DNA from: Brenneria roseae subsp. roseae | Lineage (GTDB): Bacteria > Pseudomonadota > Gammaproteobacteria > Enterobacterales > Enterobacteriaceae | Direction: 5' to 3' | Assembly: GCF_003115845.1 (NCBI RefSeq) | Contig: NZ_KZ819040.1 | Span: forward strand, 1-64,000 | Length of the DNA stretch: 64,000 nucleotides | Shown here: piece after piece, positions 54,923-64,000 of the stretch | Layout: each line of letters begins with the position of its first letter | How positions within the stretch are numbered: position 1 is the stretch's first letter | Position numbers and translations under genes: made by a program | Notes under the pieces: generated by a model | What the model saw: only the letters and a program-made list of their open reading frames with translations | Database searches by the model: none | Told to the model about the DNA's origin: nothing

Positions 54923-54959
54923 CTGGTTGTTTATACAGTCTTGCTGTGAGTATATACAG
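54923..54959 (-). promoter_or_regulatory. Two SOS boxes controlling lexA
   Basis: On the minus strand CTGTATATACTCACAG (54944-54959) is a full CTGT-N8-ACAG match and CTGTATAAACAACCAG (54923-54938) has one mismatch in its last half. Paired boxes in tandem just before lexA match E. coli. Confidence 0.93.
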
Positions 54960-55023
54960 GTCATATCCAATTGGGAACCGGGATGTGAGTAAACCCCGGT
55001 TTTTTATTAATTTCTGCCAACCT

Positions 55024-55389
55024 TCACGCAAAATGCCGCCACAGAATACTGCCCCAGACGACAGCCGCCAGCAGAATAGCCACAAAAACAGCAGCCGATC
55101 CGATGTCTTTCGCCCGGCCGGATAATTCATGATGCTCCGTACCCACGCGATCCACGACGGCTTCAATCGCACTGTTCACCAGTTCAAAAAGCATGATCAA
55201 CACGACCGACCCGATAAGCAACAGCTTCTCGACCAGCGTGACAGGCAGCAGACAGGCAATAACCACCCCGACTACCGTCAGCACCGTTTCCTGACGAAAA
55301 GCCGCTTCGTGCCGCCATGCCTGTTCCAGCCCCTTAAGGGAATAGCCGGTTGCCTTGATAATCCGGGTCATTCCCGTTGCTTTATTCAT
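55024..55389 (-). CDS. dgkA: Diacylglycerol kinase
   Basis: 121 residues (E. coli 122). Three TM helices; motifs [11 protein letters not shown] and [15 protein letters not shown] hold the catalytic Glu residues. Recycles diacylglycerol released by membrane-derived oligosaccharide synthesis. Upstream of lexA; divergent from plsB. Confidence 0.98.
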   Translation of the reverse strand: MNKATGMTRIIKATGYSLKGLEQAWRHEAAFRQETVLTVVGVVIACLLPVTLVEKLLLIGSVVLIMLFELVNSAIEAVVDRVGTEHHELSGRAKDIGSAAVFVAILLAAVVWGSILWRHFA

Positions 55390-55530
55390 TTATCCTCCGT
55401 TTTTTTATAAAAATAGCTTATAAGAGATCGCCCGCATTTTAACGCTTAACCGTTGTCTCATAACCACAGATCTCCAGCGCAGTTTCTGGTATCCTTGCGA
55501 CGCATTGCTAACAAGAGGCTTCAAGTTGTT

Positions 55531-58002
55531 ATGTCAGGTTGGCGTAAAATTTACTATAAATTATTGAGTTTCCCACTCGGGCTGTTAGTGAAAAGTAAAG
55601 TCATACCCATAGATCCCGTGACTGAGCTGGGTTTAGACCCGTCACGCCCTATCCTCTATGTGTTGCCTTACAATTCTCAGGCAGATTTAATGACACTGCG
55701 GACAAAATGTCAGACGCTGGGTTTGCCTGATCCCCTGCTGCCCGTAGACATTGGCGGAGTGGAACTGCCCAGTCATGTCTTTATCAATGACGGTCCTCGT
55801 CTTTTCCGGTACTACGTTCCAAAGCAGAAATCGGTAAAACTGTTTCACGACTATCTGGATTTGCATCGCGCCAATTCCGATCTGGATGTGCAAATGGTGC
55901 CGGTTTCCGTCATGTTTGGTCGTTCGCCCGGCCGTGAAGGACAAAATCAGGCGACCCCACATTTGCGGTTGCTGAACGGTATCGAGAAATTCTTTGCCGT
56001 ACTGTGGCTGGGCCGCGACAGCTTTGTCCGTTTTTCCAGTCCGGTGTCATTACGTTACATGGCCACCGAGCACGGTACTGACAAAACCATCGCCCACAAG
56101 CTGGCGCGGGTCGCCCGCATGCACTTCTCCCGTCAGCGATTGGCGGCGGTAGGGCCGCGTCTGCCGGTACGCCAGGAGCTGTTTAATAAGCTGCTTGATT
56201 CCAAGGCGATCAAAAAAGCCGTAGATGACGAAGCGCGCAGCAAAAAAATCTCCCATGAGAAAGCACAGCAAAACGCGATTGCCCTGATGGAAGAAATTGC
56301 CGCCGACTTCTCTTATGAAGCGGTTCGCCTGTCGGATCGGATATTAAGCTGGACGTGGAACCGCCTCTATCAGGGCATCAACGTCCACAACGCCGAGCGC
56401 GTACGCCAACTGGCCCAGGATGGACATGAAATCGTCTATGTCCCCTGTCACCGTAGCCACATGGACTATTTACTGCTGTCCTATGTGCTCTATCATCAGG
56501 GGCTGGTGCCCCCGCATATCGCGGCGGGCATTAACCTGAACTTCTGGCCCGCCGGCCCGATTTTCCGTCGCCTGGGCGCGTTCTTTATTCGCCGTACCTT
56601 CAAAGGCAATAAACTGTATTCCACCATTTTCCGTGAATATCTGGGCGAGCTTTTTGCCCGGGGTTACTCGGTCGAATATTTTGTTGAAGGCGGCCGTTCA
56701 CGTACCGGGCGCCTGCTGGAGCCGAAGACCGGTACGCTGGCCATGACGATTCAGGCCATGTTGCGCGGCGGTACGCGCCCCATTACGCTGGTGCCTATCT
56801 ATGTCGGCTATGAGCACGTCATGGAGGTCGGCACCTACGCGAAAGAACTGCGCGGCGCAACAAAAGAGAAAGAAGGCTTTATGCAGATGGTTCGCGGCTT
56901 GCGTAAATTACGCAATCTCGGACAAGGTTACGTGAACTTCGGCGAACCGCTGCCGTTAACCACCTACCTGAATCAACATGTACCGCAGTGGCGTGATGCC
57001 ATTGATCCGATTGAAGCACAGCGCCCAAGCTGGCTGACGCCGACCGTGCAGGATATCGCTACGGATATCATGGTGCGCATCAACAATTCCGCTGCGGCAA
57101 ATGCCATGAATCTCTGCTCAACGGCTTTGCTGGCTTCACGTCAGCGATCTCTGACCAGAGAACAAATGCAGGAACAGCTGGATTGTTATCTGCAACTGCT
57201 GCGTAACGTTCCTTACCATAAAGACATCACCGCACCGAAAAAGGCGGCGGATGAGCTGCTGGAACACGCGCTGGGCATGGATAAATTTGAAGTCGAGAAA
57301 GACAGTATCGGCGACATTATTATTCTGCCGCGGGAACAGGCCGTGTTGATGACGTATTACCGCAATAACATTCAGCACCTGCTGATATTGCCGTCGCTCA
57401 TTGCCAGCATGGCGATTCATCACCGCCGCATTACGCTTGCTGAAGTGGTTCGTCAGGTGACGCTGATTTATCCGCTGCTGAAGGCCGAACTGTTTCTGCA
57501 TTATTCAAAGGAACAGCTACCGCAAGTGATATCCACACTGGTAGCCGAGTTAACCCGTCAGCAGTTGTTGTGCAGCAAAGAAGGCGACTTGCTCATCAAT
57601 CCGGCTCGTATCCGCACGCTGCAACTTTTAGCGGCCGGTGTACGTGAAACGCTACAACGCTATGCCATCACGTTGTCATTGCTGGGCGCGAATCCTGAGA
57701 TCAATCGCGGAACGTTGGAGAAAGAGAGCCGCAACATGGCACAACGCCTGTCCGTGTTGCACGGCATCAACGCGCCTGAATTCTTCGATAAGGCCGTTTT
57801 CTCAACGCTGGTTGCGACGTTGCGCAGTGAAGGCTACATCACAGACAGCCTTGAAGCGGCTCAGGGCGATATTCTGGCGATCTACAATATTCTGGCCGAT
57901 TTAATCACGCCGGAAGTCAGGTTGACGATTGAAAGCGCCAGTTCACCGGCGGAAACGGAGAATGACGCACTGCCGGCAGTGGAAAACCATTCACAGGAAT
58001 AA
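55531..58002 (+). CDS. plsB: Glycerol-3-phosphate acyltransferase
   Basis: Start [20 protein letters not shown] gives 823 residues (E. coli 807); the frame is open 26 codons upstream. PlsB makes lysophosphatidate from acyl-CoA/ACP and G3P at the inner membrane. Catalytic HRSHMD at 307-312, then [24 protein letters not shown] and [13 protein letters not shown]. Divergent from dgkA. Confidence 0.98.
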   Translation: MSGWRKIYYKLLSFPLGLLVKSKVIPIDPVTELGLDPSRPILYVLPYNSQADLMTLRTKCQTLGLPDPLLPVDIGGVELPSHVFINDGPRLFRYYVPKQKSVKLFHDYLDLHRANSDLDVQMVPVSVMFGRSPGREGQNQATPHLRLLNGIEKFFAVLWLGRDSFVRFSSPVSLRYMATEHGTDKTIAHKLARVARMHFSRQRLAAVGPRLPVRQELFNKLLDSKAIKKAVDDEARSKKISHEKAQQNAIALMEEIAADFSYEAVRLSDRILSWTWNRLYQGINVHNAERVRQLAQDGHEIVYVPCHRSHMDYLLLSYVLYHQGLVPPHIAAGINLNFWPAGPIFRRLGAFFIRRTFKGNKLYSTIFREYLGELFARGYSVEYFVEGGRSRTGRLLEPKTGTLAMTIQAMLRGGTRPITLVPIYVGYEHVMEVGTYAKELRGATKEKEGFMQMVRGLRKLRNLGQGYVNFGEPLPLTTYLNQHVPQWRDAIDPIEAQRPSWLTPTVQDIATDIMVRINNSAAANAMNLCSTALLASRQRSLTREQMQEQLDCYLQLLRNVPYHKDITAPKKAADELLEHALGMDKFEVEKDSIGDIIILPREQAVLMTYYRNNIQHLLILPSLIASMAIHHRRITLAEVVRQVTLIYPLLKAELFLHYSKEQLPQVISTLVAELTRQQLLCSKEGDLLINPARIRTLQLLAAGVRETLQRYAITLSLLGANPEINRGTLEKESRNMAQRLSVLHGINAPEFFDKAVFSTLVATLRSEGYITDSLEAAQGDILAIYNILADLITPEVRLTIESASSPAETENDALPAVENHSQE

Positions 58003-58020
58003 CACCGTACGCCAGACAAA

Positions 58021-58052
58021 AACGGCGGCGAAGTATATCGCCGCCGTTTTAT
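58021..58052. terminator. Bidirectional terminator between plsB and ubiA
   Basis: AACGGCGGCG-aagtata-TCGCCGCCGTTTT; strong stem between convergent genes. Confidence 0.85.
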
Positions 58053-58067
58053 CAGCAACATCCCGCG

Positions 58068-58931
58068 CTACAAACCCAATATCACACCGGCAAACAACGC
58101 CATACCGACATAATTATTGTTTTTAAAGGCCTTGAAACAGGCATCTCGTTCCCGCCCGGCGATCAAGCGTTGCTGATAAACAAACAGTCCAGTGGCCACC
58201 AGTAGCGAGGCATAAAAGACAGGACCCAGCGATGTGAGGTAGCCCAGCGCCGTCATCAGCAACAAGGTGCCCAATTGCAGTAAACCAATTATCAACGTAT
58301 CAAAACGGCCAAACAGGATCGCTGTGGATTTGATACCGATCTTGAGATCATCATCCCGATCAACCATCGCATATTGCGTATCATAAGCAACCGTCCAGCA
58401 GATATAAGCCAGAAACATCAGCCAGCAGGTTAACGGCAGCGTTTCGCTGACTGCGGCATAGGCCATCGGAATTGACCAGCCAAACGCCGCCCCCAGAACA
58501 AACTGCGGTAAATGGCTGACGCGTTTCATAAATGGATATACCCAGGCCAATGCCAATCCGGCGACGGAAAGCCAAATGGTCATCCGATTCAACGTCAGCA
58601 CCAGACCGAACGCCAGCAGAACCAGCATCACAAACAGAACTTTTGCCGCCTGTTCACTGACCATGCCGCTGGGCAGAGGACGCGAAGCGGTACGTTTCAC
58701 ATGGCCGTCAAAATGACGATCGGCATAATCATTGATAACGCAGCCTGCTGCACGCATTAAAAAAACCCCGGCGACGAAAACAAACAGGACCCAGGGTTCA
58801 GGTATGCCGCGACCTGCCATCCATAAGGCCCATAGCGTTGGCCACAGCAGCAGCAGGGAGCCAATCGGCTTATCAATGCGCATCAAACGACAGTAAGCCA
58901 GCCATTTTCCCGCCGTTATACTTCTTTCCAA
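58068..58931 (-). CDS. ubiA: 4-hydroxybenzoate octaprenyltransferase
   Basis: 287 residues (E. coli 290). Joins the octaprenyl chain from IspB to 4-hydroxybenzoate in ubiquinone synthesis. Polytopic; the two Asp-rich motifs [18 protein letters not shown] and [19 protein letters not shown] are present. Confidence 0.98.
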   Translation of the reverse strand: MERSITAGKWLAYCRLMRIDKPIGSLLLLWPTLWALWMAGRGIPEPWVLFVFVAGVFLMRAAGCVINDYADRHFDGHVKRTASRPLPSGMVSEQAAKVLFVMLVLLAFGLVLTLNRMTIWLSVAGLALAWVYPFMKRVSHLPQFVLGAAFGWSIPMAYAAVSETLPLTCWLMFLAYICWTVAYDTQYAMVDRDDDLKIGIKSTAILFGRFDTLIIGLLQLGTLLLMTALGYLTSLGPVFYASLLVATGLFVYQQRLIAGRERDACFKAFKNNNYVGMALFAGVILGL

Positions 58932-58955
58932 CGGACTTATCTCCTCAATTGCCGG

Positions 58956-59477
58956 CTAGCCTTCACAGCTATCCGTAAAATAAAGCGGTGCTTCTGGCAG
59001 AAACAGTTCAGTCAGCAGAAACGGACTGCCAGAAAGACACAAACGCGAACGCCGTGCCCACAAACCGGCACAGCATCCGGTATGAATATAATCACGCGTC
59101 AGCGTCTCTTGCTGAAACAGGTAACGACCCAACGGCTCATCACCGATCGCTTTCAAGCCCGAGCCGGCCCCTTCCAGCGTTTGCAGGGGGATCAGTGTAC
59201 GACCGAACAACCATGGCCGTTCATCGCCATAAAGCACGACCTCACGCAGCCAATAACGCTCGCTGGCCGGCAAATGCTCCCGCTCATCGCCCAGTTCTGA
59301 AGAAATGACAAAACGTTCATTGCAGAGTTCAACCGTCAGTTGGGTGCAATACGTCTCAAGCCGCTGCGTCATTGAGCCCGTTTCCATCAACCAGCTCGCA
59401 ATATATCCGGGCAGAACCGAAGATGGCTCAGTACACCATTCAATGGCGCGCAGAAGAGCCGGCGCATCATCAGACAT
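58956..59477 (-). CDS. ubiC: Chorismate pyruvate-lyase
   Basis: Start MSDDAPALLRAIEWCTEPSS gives 173 residues (E. coli 165). Converts chorismate to 4-hydroxybenzoate, the first committed ubiquinone step. Family motifs VVLYGDERPWLFGRTLIP and PLGRYLFQ (substrate Arg) present. 24 bases upstream of ubiA, same operon. Confidence 0.95.
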   Translation of the reverse strand: MSDDAPALLRAIEWCTEPSSVLPGYIASWLMETGSMTQRLETYCTQLTVELCNERFVISSELGDEREHLPASERYWLREVVLYGDERPWLFGRTLIPLQTLEGAGSGLKAIGDEPLGRYLFQQETLTRDYIHTGCCAGLWARRSRLCLSGSPFLLTELFLPEAPLYFTDSCEG

Positions 59478-59768
59478 TATCCCCACTCCGCCCTGGGCTG
59501 TTTCGTAAATAAAATAAACGTCTCATATTGTAGCGCAGAATGGCCTCTCTATGACACGTAATGAACCTATTGATCACGGATGAAACACGATTTCAGCAAT
59601 CTTTTCATGCCGGGAAGACTTACTGATTTCAAAGGAAAAGTCACGTCATAACGCGTAAGGCAGGACAAGGGGCGGATAAGCAAGAAAAGAAACGTTCAGG
59701 CATAAAAAAACGCCTGGCGCGTCGCAAGCGTTGCAAAACAACGGCCTGAAAGTAAAAGACGTCCGCCA
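59478..59768. other. Intergenic region between ubiC and groL
   Basis: About 290 bases, no supported gene. It holds the ubiCA promoter, and a short GC-rich inverted stretch near 59705-59735 that I could not assign. Confidence 0.5.
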
Positions 59769-59812
59769 TAAAAAAAGCACTATCCGGCATCGCCTGAGAT
59801 AGTGCTTTTTTG
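59769..59812 (-). terminator. Terminator after groL
   Basis: AAAAAAAGCACTATC and GATAGTGCTTTTTT flank a 13-base loop; a near-perfect, T-flanked stem working in both directions. Ends groS-groL. Confidence 0.92.
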
Positions 59813-59890
59813 CAAAGCGTGTATGCAAATGAAAATAATCAGGGATCAGATTGTCATCGGAACGCGGTGCCCGATGACAACGACACCTTA

Positions 59891-61579
<1,689 letters not shown>

Positions 61580-61589
61580 TTACGCGCAA

Positions 61590-61996
<407 letters not shown>

Positions 61997-62052
61997 GGAA
62001 ATACATTTTTTTTGCGTTAAGCCTCTTTTTTTATACACACGATAATAAAAAA

Positions 62053-62079
62053 CAAGGATTATCAATTAGATAATCCTTG
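62053..62079 (-). terminator. Terminator after fxsA
   Basis: CAAGGATTATC-taatt-GATAATCCTTG, perfect 11-bp arms, followed on the minus strand by TTTTTTATTA. Separates fxsA from the groS promoter. Confidence 0.85.
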
Positions 62080-62103
62080 TATAATATTCAGCCGATCTCG
62101 CCA

Positions 62104-62574
62104 TCAACGATCGTCCCGTTCATCCCGGTGCTCAATATTTCCGCTACCGTCATCTTTACGCTGGTATTCGCCTTCAAAGGTATTCCCGCCGGAAGAGGCC
62201 GAACCGGGACCGGAGCGCCAAATGTGCAGATGAGGCATCAGCTTTAACGTCAGACGTTTTTGTACCGGTGGCAATAACAGCAACAGTCCGAGAAAATCGG
62301 TAAAAAATCCCGGAATCAACAGCAGAAACCCCGCCAATACCAGTGAAACACTTTTCACCATTTCCGCAGCCGGGCTCTCCCCCGCCGCCATTTTCTGCTG
62401 CATTTGAATAATGGTTTTCATCCCCTGATTACGCACCAACGATACGCCGACACAAGAAGTAAACACCACCAGCAGCAGCGTTATCGCGACACCGAACACC
62501 TCTGCCACCTGAATGAACAGCGAGATCTCTATGTAGGCAAAAAGAAAGATTAATAATAACGGTAACCAGCGCAC
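62104..62574 (-). CDS. fxsA: FxsA membrane protein
   Basis: 156 residues (E. coli 158). Three or four TM helices (LLLIFLFAYIEISLFIQVAE) and a polar tail. E. coli FxsA overproduction relieves exclusion of phage T7 by plasmid F. Divergent from aspA, upstream of groS, as in E. coli. Confidence 0.95.
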   Translation of the reverse strand: MRWLPLLLIFLFAYIEISLFIQVAEVFGVAITLLLVVFTSCVGVSLVRNQGMKTIIQMQQKMAAGESPAAEMVKSVSLVLAGFLLLIPGFFTDFLGLLLLLPPVQKRLTLKLMPHLHIWRSGPGSASSGGNTFEGEYQRKDDGSGNIEHRDERDDR

Positions 62575-62976
62575 CCGGTCCTCCTGTGTGTTGAAAGCGC
62601 ATTCTGTTGAAAACAGACGCAGCGATAAAAATTCAATATGTTATTTAAACCCAATACGTTAATAGAATACCCGACCGAGGACCACGCGACGACACGTGAT
62701 AATTTACTGAAATGGTAGCGCAGTTGCCCATTTTCAAGCTACGACAGTACGATTTGTTGTTCTAAGATAGTCACGCGTGATGATTATCACAGTTCATTTA
62801 TCTGTCCGTTATGGAACGATAAGATAGTGATCCAGACTACTATTTTTTGTTTTTCAAACAGAATATCCTCACGGAAAACAGATTCAGTTATGGTTAAACA
62901 TTCTGTCGCTGTTGCCCGTGGTAATATAATCAGTTTACACCCGTCCTAGTCAGCAGCAGAACAAGAGAAGGCTCTC
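62575..62976. other. fxsA-aspA divergent control region
   Basis: 402 bases, AT-rich, no supported gene. Contains a CRP site listed separately. I did not find a clear FNR box although E. coli aspA is FNR-controlled. Confidence 0.5.
62777..62792 (+). promoter_or_regulatory. Probable CRP site upstream of aspA
   Basis: CGTGA-TGATTA-TCACA differs from the CRP consensus TGTGA-N6-TCACA by one base. It lies 185 bases before aspA, fitting known catabolite control of aspA. Confidence 0.6.
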
Positions 62977-64000
62977 ATGTCAGATAATATTCGTATTGAA
63001 GAAGACCTGTTAGGTACCCGGGAAGTTCCCTCCGACGCCTATTATGGTATTCATACCCTCCGGGCTATTGAAAATTTCTATATCAGCAACAACAAGATAA
63101 GCGATATTCCTGAATTTGTACGCGGCATGGTCATGGTCAAGAAGGCAGCGGCGCTGGCGAACAAAGAACTGCAAACCATCCCCCGTAAAATTGCCGATGT
63201 CATCGTCCAGGCCTGTGATGAAGTCCTGAACAACGGCAAATGTATGGATCAATTTCCGATTGATGTTTATCAGGGCGGCGCGGGAACCTCGGTAAACATG
63301 AACACCAACGAAGTATTAGCCAATATCGGTCTGGAACTGATGGGGCACTCAAAAGGTGAATATCAGTATCTGAACCCGAACGACCATCTGAACAAATGTC
63401 AGTCTACCAACGATGCTTACCCCACGGGGTTCCGTATCGCGGTATACGCATCAATCCTGAAGTTGATCGATGCACTGACCCAGCTTGGCAATGGATTTGA
63501 ACGCAAAGCCAAAGAATTTGAACTCGTGTTGAAAATGGGCCGAACCCAGTTGCAGGATGCCGTTCCCATGACGCTGGGTCAGGAATTCCATGCTTTCAAC
63601 GTGCTGCTGAAAGAAGAAAACAAAAACCTGCTGCGTACCGCTGAACTACTGCTGGAAGTCAATCTGGGCGCAACCGCCATCGGCACCCGGCTGAATACGC
63701 CAGACGGCTATCAGCAACTGGCGGTACAGCGGTTAGCGGAGGTCAGCGGTCTGCCTTGCGTTCCAGCGGAAGATCTGATTGAAGCAACGTCGGACTGCGG
63801 CGCTTACGTGATGGTGCACTCCTCGCTGAAACGTCTGGCGGTGAAGTTATCGAAGATCTGTAATGACCTGCGTCTGCTCTCTTCCGGACCACGTGCCGGC
63901 CTGAACGAAATCAACCTGCCGGAGCTGCAGGCGGGTTCCTCAATCATGCCAGCCAAGGTCAATCCGGTTGTGCCGGAGGTGGTGAACCAGGTGTGCTTTA
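62977..64000 (+). CDS. aspA: Aspartate ammonia-lyase, cut by window end
   Basis: ATG 62977; 341 codons are in the window of about 478 expected. AspA deaminates aspartate to fumarate and ammonia. The N-terminus [20 protein letters not shown], the substrate motif [14 protein letters not shown] and the fumarase/aspartase signature [11 protein letters not shown] are present. The gene continues past the right edge. Confidence 0.98.
   Translation, partial: MSDNIRIEEDLLGTREVPSDAYYGIHTLRAIENFYISNNKISDIPEFVRGMVMVKKAAALANKELQTIPRKIADVIVQACDEVLNNGKCMDQFPIDVYQGGAGTSVNMNTNEVLANIGLELMGHSKGEYQYLNPNDHLNKCQSTNDAYPTGFRIAVYASILKLIDALTQLGNGFERKAKEFELVLKMGRTQLQDAVPMTLGQEFHAFNVLLKEENKNLLRTAELLLEVNLGATAIGTRLNTPDGYQQLAVQRLAEVSGLPCVPAEDLIEATSDCGAYVMVHSSLKRLAVKLSKICNDLRLLSSGPRAGLNEINLPELQAGSSIMPAKVNPVVPEVVNQVCF

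Overview
The window is chromosomal DNA of an enterobacterium. Almost every housekeeping protein is close to its Escherichia coli counterpart in length and sequence. The uxaC-uxaB-uxaA operon for galacturonate catabolism, the type VI secretion (T6SS) island and a dispersed repeat with ATACCC ends fit a plant-associated member of the Pectobacteriaceae (Pectobacterium, Brenneria or Dickeya type). This placement is from gene content only.

Region 1 (1-7480, all +) is the tail of a T6SS vgrG island. It holds the VgrG C-terminus, a DUF4123 effector chaperone, an unknown adaptor-like protein, a 634-residue effector, a probable immunity protein, a one-TM accessory protein and a PAAR tip protein. An AT-rich decayed stretch with a multiply frameshifted gene follows, then a second PAAR gene. 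The effector has two hydrophobic regions and a C-terminal PD-(D/E)XK-like nuclease signature. The island abuts the 3' end of tRNA-Leu(GAG).

Region 2 (7660-20600) is conserved: leuU, secG, glmM, folP, ftsH and rlmE on the minus strand; yhbY; greA; dacB; then obgE, yhbE, rpmA and rplU on the minus strand and ispB on plus. Region 3 (20600-22100) carries two tandem paralogues of a Mu-type DNA-binding domain protein divergent from sfsB/nlp, a Ner-like regulator. The layout recalls the repressor/ner switch of phage Mu. Region 4 is mdh and argR, then tsaD and the macromolecular synthesis operon rpsU-dnaG-rpoD, mug and tRNA-Ile2 (ileX).

Region 5 (30500-53000) follows the E. coli 69-70 minute order: fadH, rlmG, ygjR, the manganese-riboswitch gene alx, sstT, ygjV, the uxa genes and exuR, yqjA-mzrA-yqjC-yqjD-yqjE-yqjK-yqjF-yqjG, yhaJ and yhaK. 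A DUF305 protein, spy and a coiled-coil protein sit at its start. exuT is not between uxaC and exuR.

Region 6 (53000-64000) is zur, yjbJ, lexA, dgkA, plsB, ubiA and ubiC (without dinF), then groL, groS, fxsA and aspA, which runs off the right edge. Relative to E. coli the window joins blocks from about 71.5, 72.8, 69-70, 92 and 94 minutes.

The least ordinary parts are the T6SS toxin module with its decayed neighbours, the Mu-like regulator trio and the ATACCC-ended repeats. The rest is conserved core genome with recognisable regulation: SOS boxes, a sigma-32 promoter, a Mn riboswitch, an ARG box and a CRP site.
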